34,491 nucleotides of DNA from Bacillota bacterium (GCA_023411395.1 JAEYOV010000035.1:1-34491); one strand, 5' to 3'. Positions 23,174 to 30,857 are shown, numbered from the stretch's first letter. Numbers and translations: made by a program. The notes: a model not told the origin generated them from the sequence alone.

Positions 23174-24187
23174 TTAGAAATCCTTGCCCATATCCTTGAT
23201 GGCGTTGATGATGTCCATGTAATTGGCGCCGAACTCCTCGTACAGGGGAGCCATGGCGGCTTCAAATCCCTCGCGTGCTTCCGGGGTCAGATCAACAACG
23301 GTGACACCGGCTTCGCGGACGATTGCCTCGGAGGCAGCTTCCTTCAGTTCCCACTGCTCAATTTCATACTGCTGTACGGCCTTGGCGCACTCAAAGATGA
23401 TGGCGCGGTCCGCTTCGCTCAGGTCATCCATCACGAGCTTGGAGGCAAGCAGGATCTCGGGCACGCGGGTGTGCTGGTCAAGTATGTAGTTCTTGGCGGC
23501 AGAGTAATCGCCCATGTTCTGGTAGGTGGGCCAGTTGTTCTCCGCGCCGTCCACCACGCCGGTGGTGATGGCGTTGAGCACATCGTTGGGGCCGATGCCG
23601 GTCACGGGGGTGGCGCCCAGGAGTTCCACCATCCGCTTCATCATGCTGTTGTCCTGCACGCGGACCTTAAGCCCGGCCATGTCGGCCACGGTGTGGACTT
23701 CCTTGGTCAGGTAGAAGGAGCGGGAACCGGCGTCGTAATAGCACAGGCCGACCAGACCGGAAATTTTGCCGTCCTTGTCCACGCCGGTTTCAATGCCGGC
23801 CAGCAGATCCTGGCCCAGATCGCCATTGAGCACGGCCCACATATGCGCCTTGTTCTTGTACAGGTAGGGCATCTGAATGGCGTTGATGGAGGGCACGAAG
23901 TTGGCCACGGGGGACGCGGACACGCGTGTGAACGCCAGGTCGCCCAACTGCAGCGCCTCGATAGAGGCGGGCTCATTGGGGTACAGCACGCCGCCGGTGT
24001 ACACTTCCACCTTGATGCGGCCTTCGGTCTTTTCTTCCACCAGGCGAGCAAACTCATGGTCGGCCAGCGAGGTAGGATAGCCTTCGGCGTGCACTTCGGC
24101 AAGCTTCAGAACAGTGGCGGAGGAGGCGCTGCTGGCAAAGGCCAGCACTACAACCAGGGCGAGGATGAGAGAAACTAGTTTCTTCAT
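23174..24187 (-). CDS. dctP: TRAP transporter solute receptor, DctP family
   Basis: A 337-residue exported binding protein. Residues 1-23 form a Sec signal peptide (KK, hydrophobic core, ASSASSA cleavage region). There is no lipobox cysteine, so surface anchoring is unclear for a Gram-positive cell; it may interact directly with DctQM. DctP hallmarks are FARLVEEKTEGRIKVEVYTGG, the ligand arginine region LKVRVQDNSMMKRMVELLGATPV and VVDGAENNWPTY. GGGAGG precedes ATG 24187, and a TATAAT promoter stands about 130 bases upstream. The arginine pattern predicts a carboxylate ligand, and the locus suggests a hexuronate. Confidence 0.95.
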   Translation of the reverse strand: MKKLVSLILALVVVLAFASSASSATVLKLAEVHAEGYPTSLADHEFARLVEEKTEGRIKVEVYTGGVLYPNEPASIEALQLGDLAFTRVSASPVANFVPSINAIQMPYLYKNKAHMWAVLNGDLGQDLLAGIETGVDKDGKISGLVGLCYYDAGSRSFYLTKEVHTVADMAGLKVRVQDNSMMKRMVELLGATPVTGIGPNDVLNAITTGVVDGAENNWPTYQNMGDYSAAKNYILDQHTRVPEILLASKLVMDDLSEADRAIIFECAKAVQQYEIEQWELKEAASEAIVREAGVTVVDLTPEAREGFEAAMAPLYEEFGANYMDIINAIKDMGKDF

Positions 24188-24318
24188 ACCAAGGTACCTC
24201 CCGTTTGATTTTTTTATCCTTCACCGCAATGCTGCGGTAAGAAATCCAAAAACAAACACCGCCTGCGCAACCGGGGTCTTGTTCAATTACGTGAAAATAC
24301 GATACCAATCCTGTGTGA

Positions 24319-24347
24319 ATTATACCATGCTTCCCTACAGCCAGCAA
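24319..24347 (-). promoter_or_regulatory. Promoter ahead of dctP
   Basis: TGGTATAAT (extended -10, hexamer at 24319-24324) with TTGCTG at 24342-24347, 17 bases away. The predicted start is near 24312. Just downstream is ATTGGTATCGTAT (24297-24309), which includes an ATTGGTAT half resembling half of the known UxuR-type operator in enterobacteria; weak evidence. A short hairpin follows in the leader. No terminator for the gene upstream is seen, so readthrough from kdgK and the Ldh2 gene is possible. Confidence 0.55.
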
Positions 24348-24410
24348 GCGGAGCCCCATAATTCCCAACATACACACCCTTGCCGTATAAACGCGGGGAA
24401 GCCGTGCGAA

Positions 24411-25487
24411 CTAGGCCATTCCTTGTATATGCAGTTCATCCGCGATAGAAGCCATTTCCCCCAGCGTCTTTTCCTGTACGGGGATACCCTTTGCCAGCTT
24501 CTCTTTTCTTGATTCCCATTCCTTTTCGCCATGGGTATAAATGCGCTGCTGTCCCGTGGCCTTGGGTGCCTCCCGAAGCTTTTGAAGATAACTGGAAAAA
24601 TTTTTCCTGATTTCTTTCTTATCGCCGAACAGGCCGTAATCCACCGCCCAGAAGCATTGTGCGATGCCGGACCCGCCGGGCTTTTGGTAGATTTCATCCG
24701 AGGTGTTCCCGCCGGACAGGATGGCCGTAAACAATTCGCAGATCAGGCCGAAGCCATAACCCTTGTGGCCTGAGGTTTCTTCGCCGAACCCGCCCAGGGG
24801 CAATATGCCCCCGCCCAGCTTTTCCGTGATATTGTGAAGCACCGGGCCCGTTTGTGACGTTTCCCTGCCGTTCTCATCCAGCATCCATCCGGAAGGCGTT
24901 TGTTTGCCCTGCTTGTTATAAACCTCCAGCTTGCCGCGGGGAACCACGGTGGTGGCCGCGTCAAACAGGAAGGGGACAGGGTCGGCGGGCATGGAAAGCG
25001 CGATGGGATTGGAACCCAGCATGGCACAGCGAGCGAAGGTGGGCACCATGATGGCCTCCGTGTTGGTCATACAGACACCCATCAGGTCGTGCCTGAGCGC
25101 CATTTCGGCATAATAGCCCGCAATGCCGTAATGGTTGGAATTGCGGACAGCCACCATGCCGATACCGCTTGTTTGGGCCTTTGCAATGGCCAGGCTCATG
25201 GCATGATGGGCTGCCAGCTGCCCCATCATATCCTTGGCGTCGACCACCGCCGACAGGGGCGTTTCAAATACCGTTTCCGGCCTGGCCCTTACATTCACCA
25301 GGCCGGATGTAATCTCTTTGTGATACCGCACCAGCCTCTGCACGCCGTGGGATTCGATGCCGTTCAAATCGGCCTGCAAAAGCACATCGGCAATAAGGCC
25401 GCTCTCTTCGCGGGAAAAGCCCAAAGCGCAAAACAGGCGCAGGCAGTACGCACGCAAATCACCGTATGGGATCAGCCTGTAGCCCAT
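24411..25487 (-). CDS. Ldh2-family NAD(P)-dependent 2-hydroxyacid oxidoreductase
   Basis: A 358-residue enzyme of the malate/L-lactate dehydrogenase (Ldh2) family, unrelated to Rossmann-fold lactate dehydrogenases; relatives include YiaK (2,3-diketo-L-gulonate reductase), ureidoglycolate and sulfolactate dehydrogenases. Typical motifs: DLNGIESHGVQRL (about 40-52), VAVRNSNHYGIAGYYAEMA, MGVCMTNTEAIMVPTFA, GSNPIALSMPA, and GHKGYGFGLICELFTAILSGG near the C-terminus. The start ATG at 25487 has GGGAGG nine bases upstream. It lies 24 bases after kdgK in the same operon. It is not part of the textbook hexuronate route, so it may reduce or oxidise a side substrate such as a keto-uronic acid. The substrate cannot be read from sequence. 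Confidence 0.85.
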   Translation of the reverse strand: MGYRLIPYGDLRAYCLRLFCALGFSREESGLIADVLLQADLNGIESHGVQRLVRYHKEITSGLVNVRARPETVFETPLSAVVDAKDMMGQLAAHHAMSLAIAKAQTSGIGMVAVRNSNHYGIAGYYAEMALRHDLMGVCMTNTEAIMVPTFARCAMLGSNPIALSMPADPVPFLFDAATTVVPRGKLEVYNKQGKQTPSGWMLDENGRETSQTGPVLHNITEKLGGGILPLGGFGEETSGHKGYGFGLICELFTAILSGGNTSDEIYQKPGGSGIAQCFWAVDYGLFGDKKEIRKNFSSYLQKLREAPKATGQQRIYTHGEKEWESRKEKLAKGIPVQEKTLGEMASIADELHIQGMA

Positions 25488-25511
25488 GCGCGCCGCCCTC
25501 CCCAAATAATG

Positions 25512-26549
25512 TTACCGCTGCACCCGGCCGGAGCCGGAGCCCTTCATGAGGCTTTCCACTTCCGAAACGGACACCCGGTTGAAATCGCCATTGATGGTGT
25601 GCTTGAGGCAGGAAGCCGCCACGGCAAACTCCAGCGCCTTTTTCTCGTCGCCGTAGGTATTGATGCCGTAGATCAGCCCGGCGCCGAAGCTGTCGCCGCC
25701 GCCCACCCTATCCACGATGTGGGTGATTGCATACTTGCGGGAGAGCAGAAAATCTTTTCCATTATACAGGCAGGCGCTCCAGTCGTTGTGGCTGGCGGAC
25801 TTGCTTTCCCGGAGCGTGATGGCCACGCGCTTGATATTGGGGAACTCCTGCATGGCCAGGGACGCGATGGCCTTGTACTGTTCCACGTTCAGTTCGCCGG
25901 ATTCCACTTCCGCTCCGGATTCAGCCTTCAGACCCAGCGCCATTTGAAAATCCTCTTCGTTGGCGATCACGGTATCCACGTATTTGACCAGCTCTCGCAT
26001 GACTTGGGAAGCCGTTTTCCCGTACTTCCACAGATTCTTCCGGTAGTTGAGGTCACAGCTCACGTGCAGGCCCAAAGACTTGGCGGCCTTCACAGCCTCC
26101 AGGCAAAGGTCAGCCGCGCCCTGGCTGATAGCGGGGGTGATGCCGGTGAAATGGAACCAGGTTGCGCCGGCAAAAGCCTTGTTCCAATCGATATCGCCGG
26201 GCTTGCCCTTGGCGATGGCCGATTCCGCACGGTCGTAAATCACCTTGCTGGGGCGCTGCACGGCGCCGGTTTCCAAAAAGTAAATGCCCATGCGGTTGCT
26301 GTTGCGGACGATATTGGATACATCCACCCCAAAACCCCGCAGTTCACGGAGGCAGGCTTCACCAATATCATTGCTTGGCAGCAGGGTGACAAAGGCCGTA
26401 TCCATGCCGAAATTGGCCAGGGATACGCAGACATTGGCCTCCCCGCCGCCAAAGGTGGCCTCCAGGGACGGCGTTTGAAAAAAACGGTCGAAGCCAGGGC
26501 TTTTCAGCCGAAGCATGATTTCGCCAAAGGTAACAATCTTGATGCTCAT
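25512..26549 (-). CDS. kdgK: KdgK, 2-keto-3-deoxygluconate kinase (PfkB family)
   Basis: A 345-residue sugar kinase that phosphorylates 2-keto-3-deoxygluconate to KDPG with ATP, where the two uronate branches meet. The PfkB N-terminal motif GGGEANVCVSLANFG is at about 34-48 and the ATP/anion-hole motif VGGGDSFGAGLIYG at 282-295, with the catalytic base Asp286 present. The start MSIKIVTFGEIMLRL is typical. It stands 21 bases behind kdgA. Length and motifs are normal for the clostridial form, slightly longer than that of E. coli (309). Confidence 0.93.
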   Translation of the reverse strand: MSIKIVTFGEIMLRLKSPGFDRFFQTPSLEATFGGGEANVCVSLANFGMDTAFVTLLPSNDIGEACLRELRGFGVDVSNIVRNSNRMGIYFLETGAVQRPSKVIYDRAESAIAKGKPGDIDWNKAFAGATWFHFTGITPAISQGAADLCLEAVKAAKSLGLHVSCDLNYRKNLWKYGKTASQVMRELVKYVDTVIANEEDFQMALGLKAESGAEVESGELNVEQYKAIASLAMQEFPNIKRVAITLRESKSASHNDWSACLYNGKDFLLSRKYAITHIVDRVGGGDSFGAGLIYGINTYGDEKKALEFAVAASCLKHTINGDFNRVSVSEVESLMKGSGSGRVQR

Positions 26550-26570
26550 AACGCAATTCTCCCTTACCGG

Positions 26571-27527
26571 TTACTTTTGAAGCAGGTGGAAGGCAAACCC
26601 GGCGATCTCATCTTGCAGGTAAATGGCCACGGTCTTGCCGTTTTTCTCAGCGGCGCTTGATTCGTCGAAGGCAAAGCCCCGCTGCTGCAAATGCCATTTG
26701 GCCCTTGCGATGCTGTTGGTGCGGATGGCGATATGGCCATGGGTGCCGCGGAAGGGCTTTTTCATCAGTTCCAGGGCCGTGCCCACAAAGGTGGAGCTGT
26801 TGCCGTCCTTGATGTCCCAATTCAGAAGCTTGCACAAAAGCTGCGCTTCCCGCATGGCGTTCTCCGGGCTTCCGGTGTTGAGGCCGATATGGGCCAGCTC
26901 AAAGCCCAGCAAAAGAGCCACGGCGCTTTGGGTGATAAGCTTGATTTTGTCCCAATCCTTTGCATTGACCGCGTCCTGGGGCACCATCCAGCTCCCGCCG
27001 CAAGCCGCGACCTTGGGGAAGGACAGGTATTCCACCAGGTTCTTTTCGCTGATGCCGCCGGTAGGCACAAAGGTGACGCCGCCGTAGGGGGCGCTCAGCG
27101 CCTTGATCATGTTCAGGCCGCCCAGCGCTTCGGAGGGGAAGAATTTCACCGTTTTGAGCCCCAGTGAAAGCGCCGTCTCAATATCCGACGGATTGGCGCA
27201 GCCTGGGATAACGGGAACGTTTTTCTTTTGGCAGTGCTCCACCACCGCGGGATTGATGCCGGGGGACACGATATAAGCCGCGCCAGCCGCCACGGCCCGG
27301 TCCACCTGTTCGGTGGTTAAAACCGTGCCCGCGCCCAGGATCACCTGGGGAAGCTGTTCGTGCACCAAGCGGATGGCCTCCTCCGCCGCCGCGGAACGGA
27401 AGGTAATTTCCGCCACAGGCAGCCCGCCTTCCAGCAGCGCTTTGCAAAGGGGCACGGCATCCTGCGCCTCTTCCACCTTAATAACGGGCACCAGGCCGGC
27501 CAGCGATAATTTTTCCAGCATATCCAT
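26571..27527 (-). CDS. kdgA: KDPG aldolase fused to a VOC/glyoxalase-like domain
   Basis: A 318-residue two-domain protein. Residues 1 to about 205 are a class I KDPG/KHG aldolase: Glu40 in VAEITFRS, ILGAGTVL at 63-70, and the Schiff-base Lys128 in VKFFPSEALGG, followed by VPTGGIS. It cleaves KDPG to pyruvate and glyceraldehyde-3-phosphate. Residues about 209-318 form an extra VOC-superfamily domain with two modules: AHIGLNTGSPENA, then GNSSTFVGTALELMK, GTHGHIAIRTNSIARA and AFHLLQK. The possible metal ligands His213, Glu253 and His265 are kept. Usual KdgA is about 210 residues, so this is a true fusion in one uninterrupted frame. The ATG at 27527 is chosen because GGAAGG stands eight bases upstream; a GTG at 27536 would overlap it. 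The role of the VOC domain is unknown. Confidence 0.9.
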   Translation of the reverse strand: MDMLEKLSLAGLVPVIKVEEAQDAVPLCKALLEGGLPVAEITFRSAAAEEAIRLVHEQLPQVILGAGTVLTTEQVDRAVAAGAAYIVSPGINPAVVEHCQKKNVPVIPGCANPSDIETALSLGLKTVKFFPSEALGGLNMIKALSAPYGGVTFVPTGGISEKNLVEYLSFPKVAACGGSWMVPQDAVNAKDWDKIKLITQSAVALLLGFELAHIGLNTGSPENAMREAQLLCKLLNWDIKDGNSSTFVGTALELMKKPFRGTHGHIAIRTNSIARAKWHLQQRGFAFDESSAAEKNGKTVAIYLQDEIAGFAFHLLQK

Positions 27528-27608
27528 CGATAACACCTTCCTTATACATATCAGTCGATTTATCTCAAACGGTGCGGCGGATGATTCCCTCAGGGTGGAT
27601 AAATGACG

Positions 27609-28370
27609 CTATACCGCCCGCAGCACCCTTTGAATCTTGCGCTGGGCCCGAAGCAGCATCTGGCTGTAGGTGGCGATTTCTTCCTCCCCCATCCGGAAGG
27701 AGGGAGCCGAAATGCTCAGCGCATAGGCCGGATAGCCGTCCCGGTCCCTGATGGCTACGCCGATGCAGCTTACGTTCATGTTGCTCTCCTGGGTTTCCGT
27801 GGCATACCCCGCCTGGCGCACAGCTTCCAACTGGTTCAAAAGCATACCCATGTCGGTGATGGTGTGAGGCGTCAGGGATAAAAGCTCCCTGCCGTCGTAC
27901 AGGCCGCGTACCTCATCTTCCGGGAGGCAGGCCAGAAATGCCTTGCCCATGGCCGTGGCGTGCAGCGGCATGCGTACACCCACGTGGCTGGACATGCGGA
28001 TGGACCGGGTGGATTCCATCTTGTCGATGTACAAAACATCCGAACCGCTTAATATGCCGCAGTGCATGGTTTCGTTGCAGGCGCGGTAGATATCCGCCAT
28101 ATACTGGCGGATAACGCCGGTGACATCCACATGGTTCACAGCCGCGCTGCCAACCTCGAACAGCTTGAGCCCCAACTGGTACCGGGAGGAATTGTCCGGC
28201 TTGCGAAGATATTTGTACTGCATCAGCGTATGGATCAGGTTGAACGCGCTGCTTTTGGGCATTTGCATGGCTTTGGCGATCTGATGCAGCTCCAGGCCAT
28301 CGGGATGCTCGCTTAAGAGTTCAAGCATTTCCAGCCCACGGGAAAGCGTTCGGTTCAGCGTTTCCGGCAT
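27609..28370 (-). CDS. kdgR: IclR-family regulator, probable KdgR
   Basis: A 253-residue transcription factor. The N-terminal winged helix-turn-helix is at about residues 5-65 (LSRGLEMLELLSEHPDGLELHQIAKAMQMPKSSAFNLIHTL), and the effector domain follows, with HVGVRMPLHATAMGKAFLA and ESNMNVSCIGVAIRD as IclR marks. KdgR-type IclR proteins sense 2-keto-3-deoxygluconate and repress uronate genes; the place at the head of kdgA-kdgK supports this, but the ligand is inferred. The start is uncertain: ATG 28370 begins the classic MPETLNRTLSRGLEML opening, while an ATG at 28403 would overlap a perfect palindrome (28399-28412) that looks like its own operator. Confidence 0.85.
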   Translation of the reverse strand: MPETLNRTLSRGLEMLELLSEHPDGLELHQIAKAMQMPKSSAFNLIHTLMQYKYLRKPDNSSRYQLGLKLFEVGSAAVNHVDVTGVIRQYMADIYRACNETMHCGILSGSDVLYIDKMESTRSIRMSSHVGVRMPLHATAMGKAFLACLPEDEVRGLYDGRELLSLTPHTITDMGMLLNQLEAVRQAGYATETQESNMNVSCIGVAIRDRDGYPAYALSISAPSFRMGEEEIATYSQMLLRAQRKIQRVLRAV

Positions 28371-28398
28371 GCATACACCGCCCATGCTCGTTATGTTG

Positions 28399-28412
28399 TT
28401 CATATATATGAA
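28399..28412. promoter_or_regulatory. Perfect 14-bp palindrome ahead of kdgR
   Basis: TTCATATATATGAA is its own reverse complement. It sits about 30 bases upstream of the preferred kdgR start, a fitting place for autoregulation by a dimeric IclR protein. AT-rich palindromes can arise by chance, and I did not find a matching copy before the other uronate genes. Confidence 0.4.
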
Positions 28413-28491
28413 TGACGTTCAAAATCAAGAATATGATACCATGATGGCCAGACCCCGTCAAGCACTTTTTCAGAGATATGCAGAAAAAGGC

Positions 28492-28528
28492 AAAAAAATA
28501 TGGCACGTTGGTCTTTGCCTCGGTGCCA
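28492..28528 (-). terminator. Terminator of the 54-residue small gene
   Basis: On the minus strand TGGCAC (28528-28523) pairs with GTGCCA (28506-28501). AT and then seven Ts follow (28498-28492). It lies 20 bases past the stop of the small gene. Confidence 0.65.
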
Positions 28529-28548
28529 CATTGCGATATGGAGCCGTA

Positions 28549-28713
28549 TCAGTCGGATGGGATCTGTTTATGGATGGAATACAAATCCCTATAGGAGTCC
28601 GCCTCTTCCTCATCCTTCAGGGCGGAAGGAATGAGGCCGGTACAGTCGGTAATGGAGGCTACCTTTTCCAGATCATAGCTGGGCTCCTCCCACTTTTTTG
28701 GTTTGGGCGGCAT
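28549..28713 (-). CDS. Small acidic conserved-looking protein, 54 residues
   Basis: A short gene too small for usual length cut-offs. It reads ATG at 28713 to TGA at 28549 and starts MPPKPKKWEEPSYDLE, continuing with VASITDCTGLIPSALKDEEE and ending IHKQIPSD. A strong AGGAGG lies seven bases upstream of ATG, and a terminator with seven Ts closes the unit. The protein is charged and soluble, with no signal peptide or membrane helix and one cysteine. Its ITDCTGLIP segment seems familiar from clostridial small hypotheticals, but I cannot confirm this. It may be cotranscribed with the GlsB-like gene 56 bases upstream. Function unknown. Confidence 0.75.
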   Translation of the reverse strand: MPPKPKKWEEPSYDLEKVASITDCTGLIPSALKDEEEADSYRDLYSIHKQIPSD

Positions 28714-28769
28714 GAAAAGCCCTCCTTTCCACAGGATCCGTCAATCGCCTGCCGCCGTTGAGCGGCGCC

Positions 28770-29027
28770 TTATTTTGCCTTTTTCTGTATCATGTTTACA
28801 ATGAACAGGACCAGGCAGGCGCCGGCTACGGCGATCAGCAGGCTGCCAAGATTGAAGCCTGTAATACCGCCGATACCGATGAGTGAGGCCAAAAACCCGC
28901 CCACGACAGAGCCCAGTACACCAAAGAGGATGTTGGCGCCTATGCCCATTTGAGAGTTTCTCCCCATGATGATGCTGGCCAGCCACCCGGCCAACGCACC
29001 AAAGACAAGCCACAGAATGATATTCAT
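28770..29027 (-). CDS. GlsB/YeaQ/YmgE family small membrane protein
   Basis: An 85-residue, very hydrophobic protein with three predicted helices. It has the family pattern of glycine-rich helices: IILWLVFGALAGWLASIIMG, then NILFGVLGSVVGGFLASLIG and LLIAVAGACLVLFIVN. The MGRNSQMGIGANI loop replaces the usual GxGxxGNIxxGxxGA. Family members are called transglycosylase-associated or general-stress proteins, without a proven activity. ATG 29027 is taken as the start because the family begins MxIILWLxxGxxAG; upstream in-frame sequence to 29237 overlaps the dacF promoter and looks non-coding. Confidence 0.85.
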   Translation of the reverse strand: MNIILWLVFGALAGWLASIIMGRNSQMGIGANILFGVLGSVVGGFLASLIGIGGITGFNLGSLLIAVAGACLVLFIVNMIQKKAK

Positions 29028-29149
29028 GCTCCCGATTGCTCCTTCCAGCACGCAACGATTCGGACGGTTAAGCGTCCCCCTGTATTCTATGCCGTCCAAG
29101 CCGAAAGTATGCCGGAAACATCGAAATACGGTTCCAATTGGGTGCGCGC

Positions 29150-29178
29150 TGTACAAAACAGCGGAAATGGTGTATACT
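29150..29178 (+). promoter_or_regulatory. Promoter of the dacF-like gene
   Basis: TGTACA at 29150-29155, a 17-base spacer and TATACT at 29173-29178. The predicted start is near 29185, with GGAGGG just before the ATG at 29226. Confidence 0.55.
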
Positions 29179-29225
29179 TTTTTATTATGGATTTCAAAAT
29201 GACTGGATCTGCCTGGAGGGATGAC

Positions 29226-30677
29226 ATGCGGCGCCACACCACGGTAGCGTTCCGTTTTGGGGCTTGGCTATGCATTTTTCTTCTCCTGCCGGGCTTTTTG
29301 TTTCCCGCCCGGGCGGAGTCCGACGCCGACCCTTACGATCCGGAACATCCCGAAAAGCTGCAGGAGAACCAGTTGGCCGCTACTTCCGCTATCCTGATTG
29401 AAGCCAATAGCGGCGAAGTGGTTTTTGAAAAAAACGCGGATCAGATCATGTTCCCCGCTTCCACCACCAAAATCCTGACGGTGCTGCTGGGCCTGAATAT
29501 TGGAAAAACAAACGATCAATTAAATGAGACCGTCACCATCAGCGCGGAAGCCATGAACATTCCGGAGGATTCCTCCACCATCCCGCTGTCCGCCGGGGAA
29601 ACAATACGGTTTGAAGACCTTTTGTACGCCACCATGGTGAAATCGGGCAACGAGGGCGCCAACGCCATCGCGGAGATCATTTCCGGAAGCATCCCCGCCT
29701 TTGTGGACGTGATGAACGAAACCGCCCAGATGATGGGCTGCACCTCCACCCACTTTGTCAACCCCCACGGCCTGCATGACGACAACCACTACACCACCGC
29801 CCGGGACATGGCCATCATTGCCAGGGAGGCCATGAACAACAGCGCCTTCCGGCAGATTGCCGCAACAACGTCTTATGCCCTTCCCCGCAGCAACATGCAA
29901 AGGGCCCGAACGCTGCGCAACAGCGACAACGCGCTCATGAATCAGGGTGAAAACAACTCCTACTACTATCCATATGCCAACGGCATCAAAACCGGCTTCC
30001 ACGACCAGGCCGGCCGGTGCTATGTGGGTTCCGCCACGAAAAACGGCGTAACCCTGATCTCGGTCGTATTGAACAGCAGCAGTACCGGCCGGTGGACCGA
30101 CACCAAAAAGCTGATGGAGTACGGCTTTTCCCAATATATCAGCGTAACCCCGGTGGAACTGTATGATAGGAATCCCATTGAACTGGAGACCACCGGTTTT
30201 TCCAGGGATGATTCCAACCTGGGCCGCCTGCCGCTGTACCTTGTTCCCCTGGATTCCTCAGCCACCGCCTCCATCATCGCCACCCGTTCCCAGGTGGAGG
30301 CCATGGCAAGAAACCTTCAGCAAAAGGTCATCATCGAGTACCTCCGCGATTTTGCCGCGCCTATTTCAGCAGGAGAACAGATGGGTACGCTGACTTACTT
30401 CCCCCCCGAGGAGGGCAGCGAGCCGGTGGAATACGCATTGGTGGCTTCCAGAAGCATCAAGCAGCGTGAGAATGCGCCCAAATCCATACAGGAGATCACG
30501 GAGGAAACATACGCGGACCCCAATCCCTTCCCCCGCTTCTCCCTGGAGCTTGTGCTGATGGCTTTGCTGCCCGCTGCCGGAGTGTACTTGATCATCCGGA
30601 CCCTGCGCAGCATCTTCAGAAAGCGTACGGGCCGCGGCACCAATCTGCCCAAGCCTACCAGCAGGAGATACCGCTAG
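29226..30677 (+). CDS. D-alanyl-D-alanine carboxypeptidase, DacF/PBP5-like
   Basis: A 483-residue class C-type low-mass penicillin-binding protein that trims the terminal D-Ala of peptidoglycan stem peptides. Residues 1-31 are a signal peptide (RR, hydrophobic core, FPARA). The active-site motifs are intact: STTK with Ser79 and Lys82, SGN at 140-142 and KTG at 255-257. A second domain follows after about 300, and a C-terminal membrane helix (about 438-458, ELVLMALLPAAGVYLII) with a basic tail anchors it. It belongs to the S11 family; sporulation-type DacF is the nearest guess, but a housekeeping DacA role is possible. ATG 29226 is set by GGAGGG five bases upstream. Confidence 0.92.
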   Translation: MRRHTTVAFRFGAWLCIFLLLPGFLFPARAESDADPYDPEHPEKLQENQLAATSAILIEANSGEVVFEKNADQIMFPASTTKILTVLLGLNIGKTNDQLNETVTISAEAMNIPEDSSTIPLSAGETIRFEDLLYATMVKSGNEGANAIAEIISGSIPAFVDVMNETAQMMGCTSTHFVNPHGLHDDNHYTTARDMAIIAREAMNNSAFRQIAATTSYALPRSNMQRARTLRNSDNALMNQGENNSYYYPYANGIKTGFHDQAGRCYVGSATKNGVTLISVVLNSSSTGRWTDTKKLMEYGFSQYISVTPVELYDRNPIELETTGFSRDDSNLGRLPLYLVPLDSSATASIIATRSQVEAMARNLQQKVIIEYLRDFAAPISAGEQMGTLTYFPPEEGSEPVEYALVASRSIKQRENAPKSIQEITEETYADPNPFPRFSLELVLMALLPAAGVYLIIRTLRSIFRKRTGRGTNLPKPTSRRYR

Positions 30678-30681
30678 CGGT

Positions 30682-30710
30682 TCGCGAAAATGGCATAGCC
30701 ATTTTCGCGA
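30682..30710. terminator. Perfect 13-bp hairpin after the dacF-like gene
   Basis: Positions 30682-30694 pair fully with 30698-30710 across a loop of three (ATA). It begins four bases past the stop. Only GTTT follows on the plus strand, so it may be a weak terminator or an mRNA end stabiliser. Confidence 0.6.
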
Positions 30711-30857
30711 GTTTGCACGATTCACTTATGTGCTCTAACCGTCCTGCGCTTTGCTTGGCCGGTATAAAGCACACGGCCAGTGAATCGTGTAAGGAAAGGA
30801 TTTCTGACGAAATCCTCCCGAAACCACCGCGCATGTCGCTGGTTTCGGATTGCAAAC
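30711..30857. ncRNA. Cloverleaf-like structured intergenic element, candidate RNA or palindromic repeat
   Basis: Several nested inverted repeats fit one fold. The closing helix is 30711-30716 with 30852-30857. Arm 1 is 30716-30726 with 30779-30789 (11 pairs) and contains 30729-30734 with 30768-30773. Arm 2 is 30798-30804 with 30809-30815 (seven pairs, loop TGAC). Arm 3 is 30818-30826 with 30840-30848 (nine pairs). No open reading frame or known RNA motif is recognised, and the strand is unknown. It lies between two convergent genes. It is not a tRNA by size or motifs. Confidence 0.45.

Noticed and set aside
24297..24320. Lac-operator-like stretch after the dctP -10
   Set aside because: The likeness to the TTCACACAGGA region of lacZ is short and probably reflects only an AT-rich leader.
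24900..26660. Plus-strand open frame of 586 codons
   Set aside because: It is the antisense shadow of kdgK and the Ldh2 gene, a known effect of GC-rich codon use; no ribosome site and no family motifs.
27541..27568. TTGAGA, 16-base spacer, TATAAG promoter-like set ahead of kdgA
   Set aside because: The predicted start would fall inside the kdgA ribosome binding site, leaving no usable leader. kdgA is more likely read from the kdgR transcript.
28369..28761. Plus-strand open frame of 130 codons
   Set aside because: It lies antisense to the 54-residue gene and the kdgR start, has no ribosome binding site and its translation looks unlike a protein family.
30711..30857. tRNA or known riboswitch
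   Set aside because: The fold has cloverleaf shape but lacks the tRNA T-loop GTTC motif, CCA-type end and size, and no known riboswitch core was recognised.
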